Shown one piece after another: positions 63,526-64,000 of a DNA stretch of 64,000 nucleotides (the stretch's first letter is position 1; the number at the start of each line of letters is the position of its first letter). Below the pieces are notes generated by a model. It did no database searches and was not told the DNA's origin. It saw only the letters and a list, made by a program, of their open reading frames with translations. The translations under genes and the position numbers were made by a program. Origin of the DNA: Formicarius rufipectus (taxonomy: Eukaryota; Chordata; Aves; Passeriformes; Formicariidae); assembly GCA_013399695.1 (NCBI GenBank), contig VXAU01003502.1, forward strand, positions 1 to 64,000, read 5' to 3'.

Positions 63526-63541
63526 TTTTTTTTTTTTTTTA
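63526..63541. repeat. Poly-T run
   Basis: About 16 consecutive thymines; no retroelement body was recognised beside it. Confidence 0.85.
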
Positions 63542-63862
63542 CTGATAGTCCTATATTCATTAGATGGTTCAAGAGCCAGATCAGGTCACTTGATCAATGA
63601 GACTGCTTGATGACCAAAGTGTGAAAAAGAGACTCAGGGAATAATATTCCACGGTGGAAAAGCTTGATGAACTCTTTCCATCAGCCCTTACAACACAGCG
63701 CAAACACTGACATCCAACTTTTCCTGTAGTAGGTCAATCAGAGAGTCTTGACAGGATACAGATAAATATATTGAGTGTTTTTAACCACACAGACAATGAA
63801 CGTGTCACCAGGACTGAACGACATTTACCTGGAACAACAGAAGAAACTGTGAGATTGCAAAG

Positions 63863-63920
63863 CCACAGCTGGTACATGTCAAATATGCCACAGCTGGTGC
63901 CTGTCAAATACACCACAGCT
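63863..63920. repeat. 25-bp tandem repeat, 2.3 copies
   Basis: Units begin CCACAGCTGGT and end TGTCAAATA plus two bases, at 63863-63887 and 63888-63912. A partial third unit (CCACAGCT) follows at 63913-63920. The two full units differ at about four positions. Each begins with the E-box-like palindrome CAGCTG. Confidence 0.85.
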
Positions 63921-64000
63921 AGAATCCCCTGTGCTAAAAGAGTCGTGAGGTGTCAAGATGATTTGTCTATGGGAAAATGGTCAAACAGAGTCTTGGAAGT

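Larger units (their letters stand above)
60958..64000. other. Unique AT-rich DNA, no gene supported
   Basis: This strongly AT-rich end of the window has no recognisable gene or mobile element. Frames reach 99 codons (63273-63572, minus), and that one runs through a homopolymer. Small simple repeats are listed separately. Confidence 0.5.

Overview
This window reads as vertebrate nuclear DNA, most likely from a bird and possibly a songbird. Its main interspersed repeats are CR1-type LINE fragments. Five have the characteristic CR1 3' end (repeats related to ATTCTATG, or the reverse-complement form 'catagaatcatagaa...gggttggaaggga'). There are also solo or partial endogenous-retrovirus LTRs of a style known from birds. 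Base composition is AT-rich and there are many simple repeats. There are no bacterial gene clusters, operons, CRISPR arrays or recognisable prokaryotic features. The species and chromosome cannot be fixed from the sequence alone.

I could not support any functional protein-coding exon, tRNA, rRNA or known ncRNA. The open reading frames are short (at most about 160 codons) and most fall in non-repetitive AT-rich DNA with no recognisable domain. The only recognisable coding relics are two broken CR1 ORF2 pieces: an endonuclease-domain relic (about 34.2-34.7 kb) and a reverse-transcriptase relic (about 54.3-54.5 kb). A third CR1 copy (about 2.1 kb, minus strand) retains a degraded RT catalytic-box region. 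The window is best described as a gene desert or the inside of a very large intron.

Layout. 1-104: purine-rich GGAA microsatellite. 671-2165: minus-strand CR1 split by a 713-bp solo LTR (829-1541) with a perfect 5-bp target duplication. 2417-2493: long poly-A run with an N. 6913-7091: long CTTT array. About 12.04-12.35 kb: possible old LTR. 12.5-29.5 kb: mostly unique AT-rich DNA. 29.5 kb: tiny CR1 tail. 31.5-32.4 kb: AT-rich repeat-free block, candidate conserved non-coding DNA. 34.1-35.5 kb: compound of a CR1 endonuclease relic, a GC-rich LTR piece and a second LTR-like piece in the opposite orientation. 39.2-39.8 kb: CR1 containing a 55-bp remnant of the same LTR family as the one at 0.8 kb. 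42.5-43.6 kb: G/T-rich tracts and a 173-base gap. 45.9 and 50.0 kb: CR1 tails. 54.2-55.4 kb and 56.6-57.15 kb: plus-strand CR1 copies. 59.7-60.96 kb: a duplicated two-block structure delimited by Ns, most likely an assembly artefact. The remainder is unique AT-rich DNA.

The most informative points are the nested-repeat chronology (LTRs landing in older CR1s, twice at a GCARC target) and the probable false duplication at 59.7-60.96 kb. I did not find a new biological system here.
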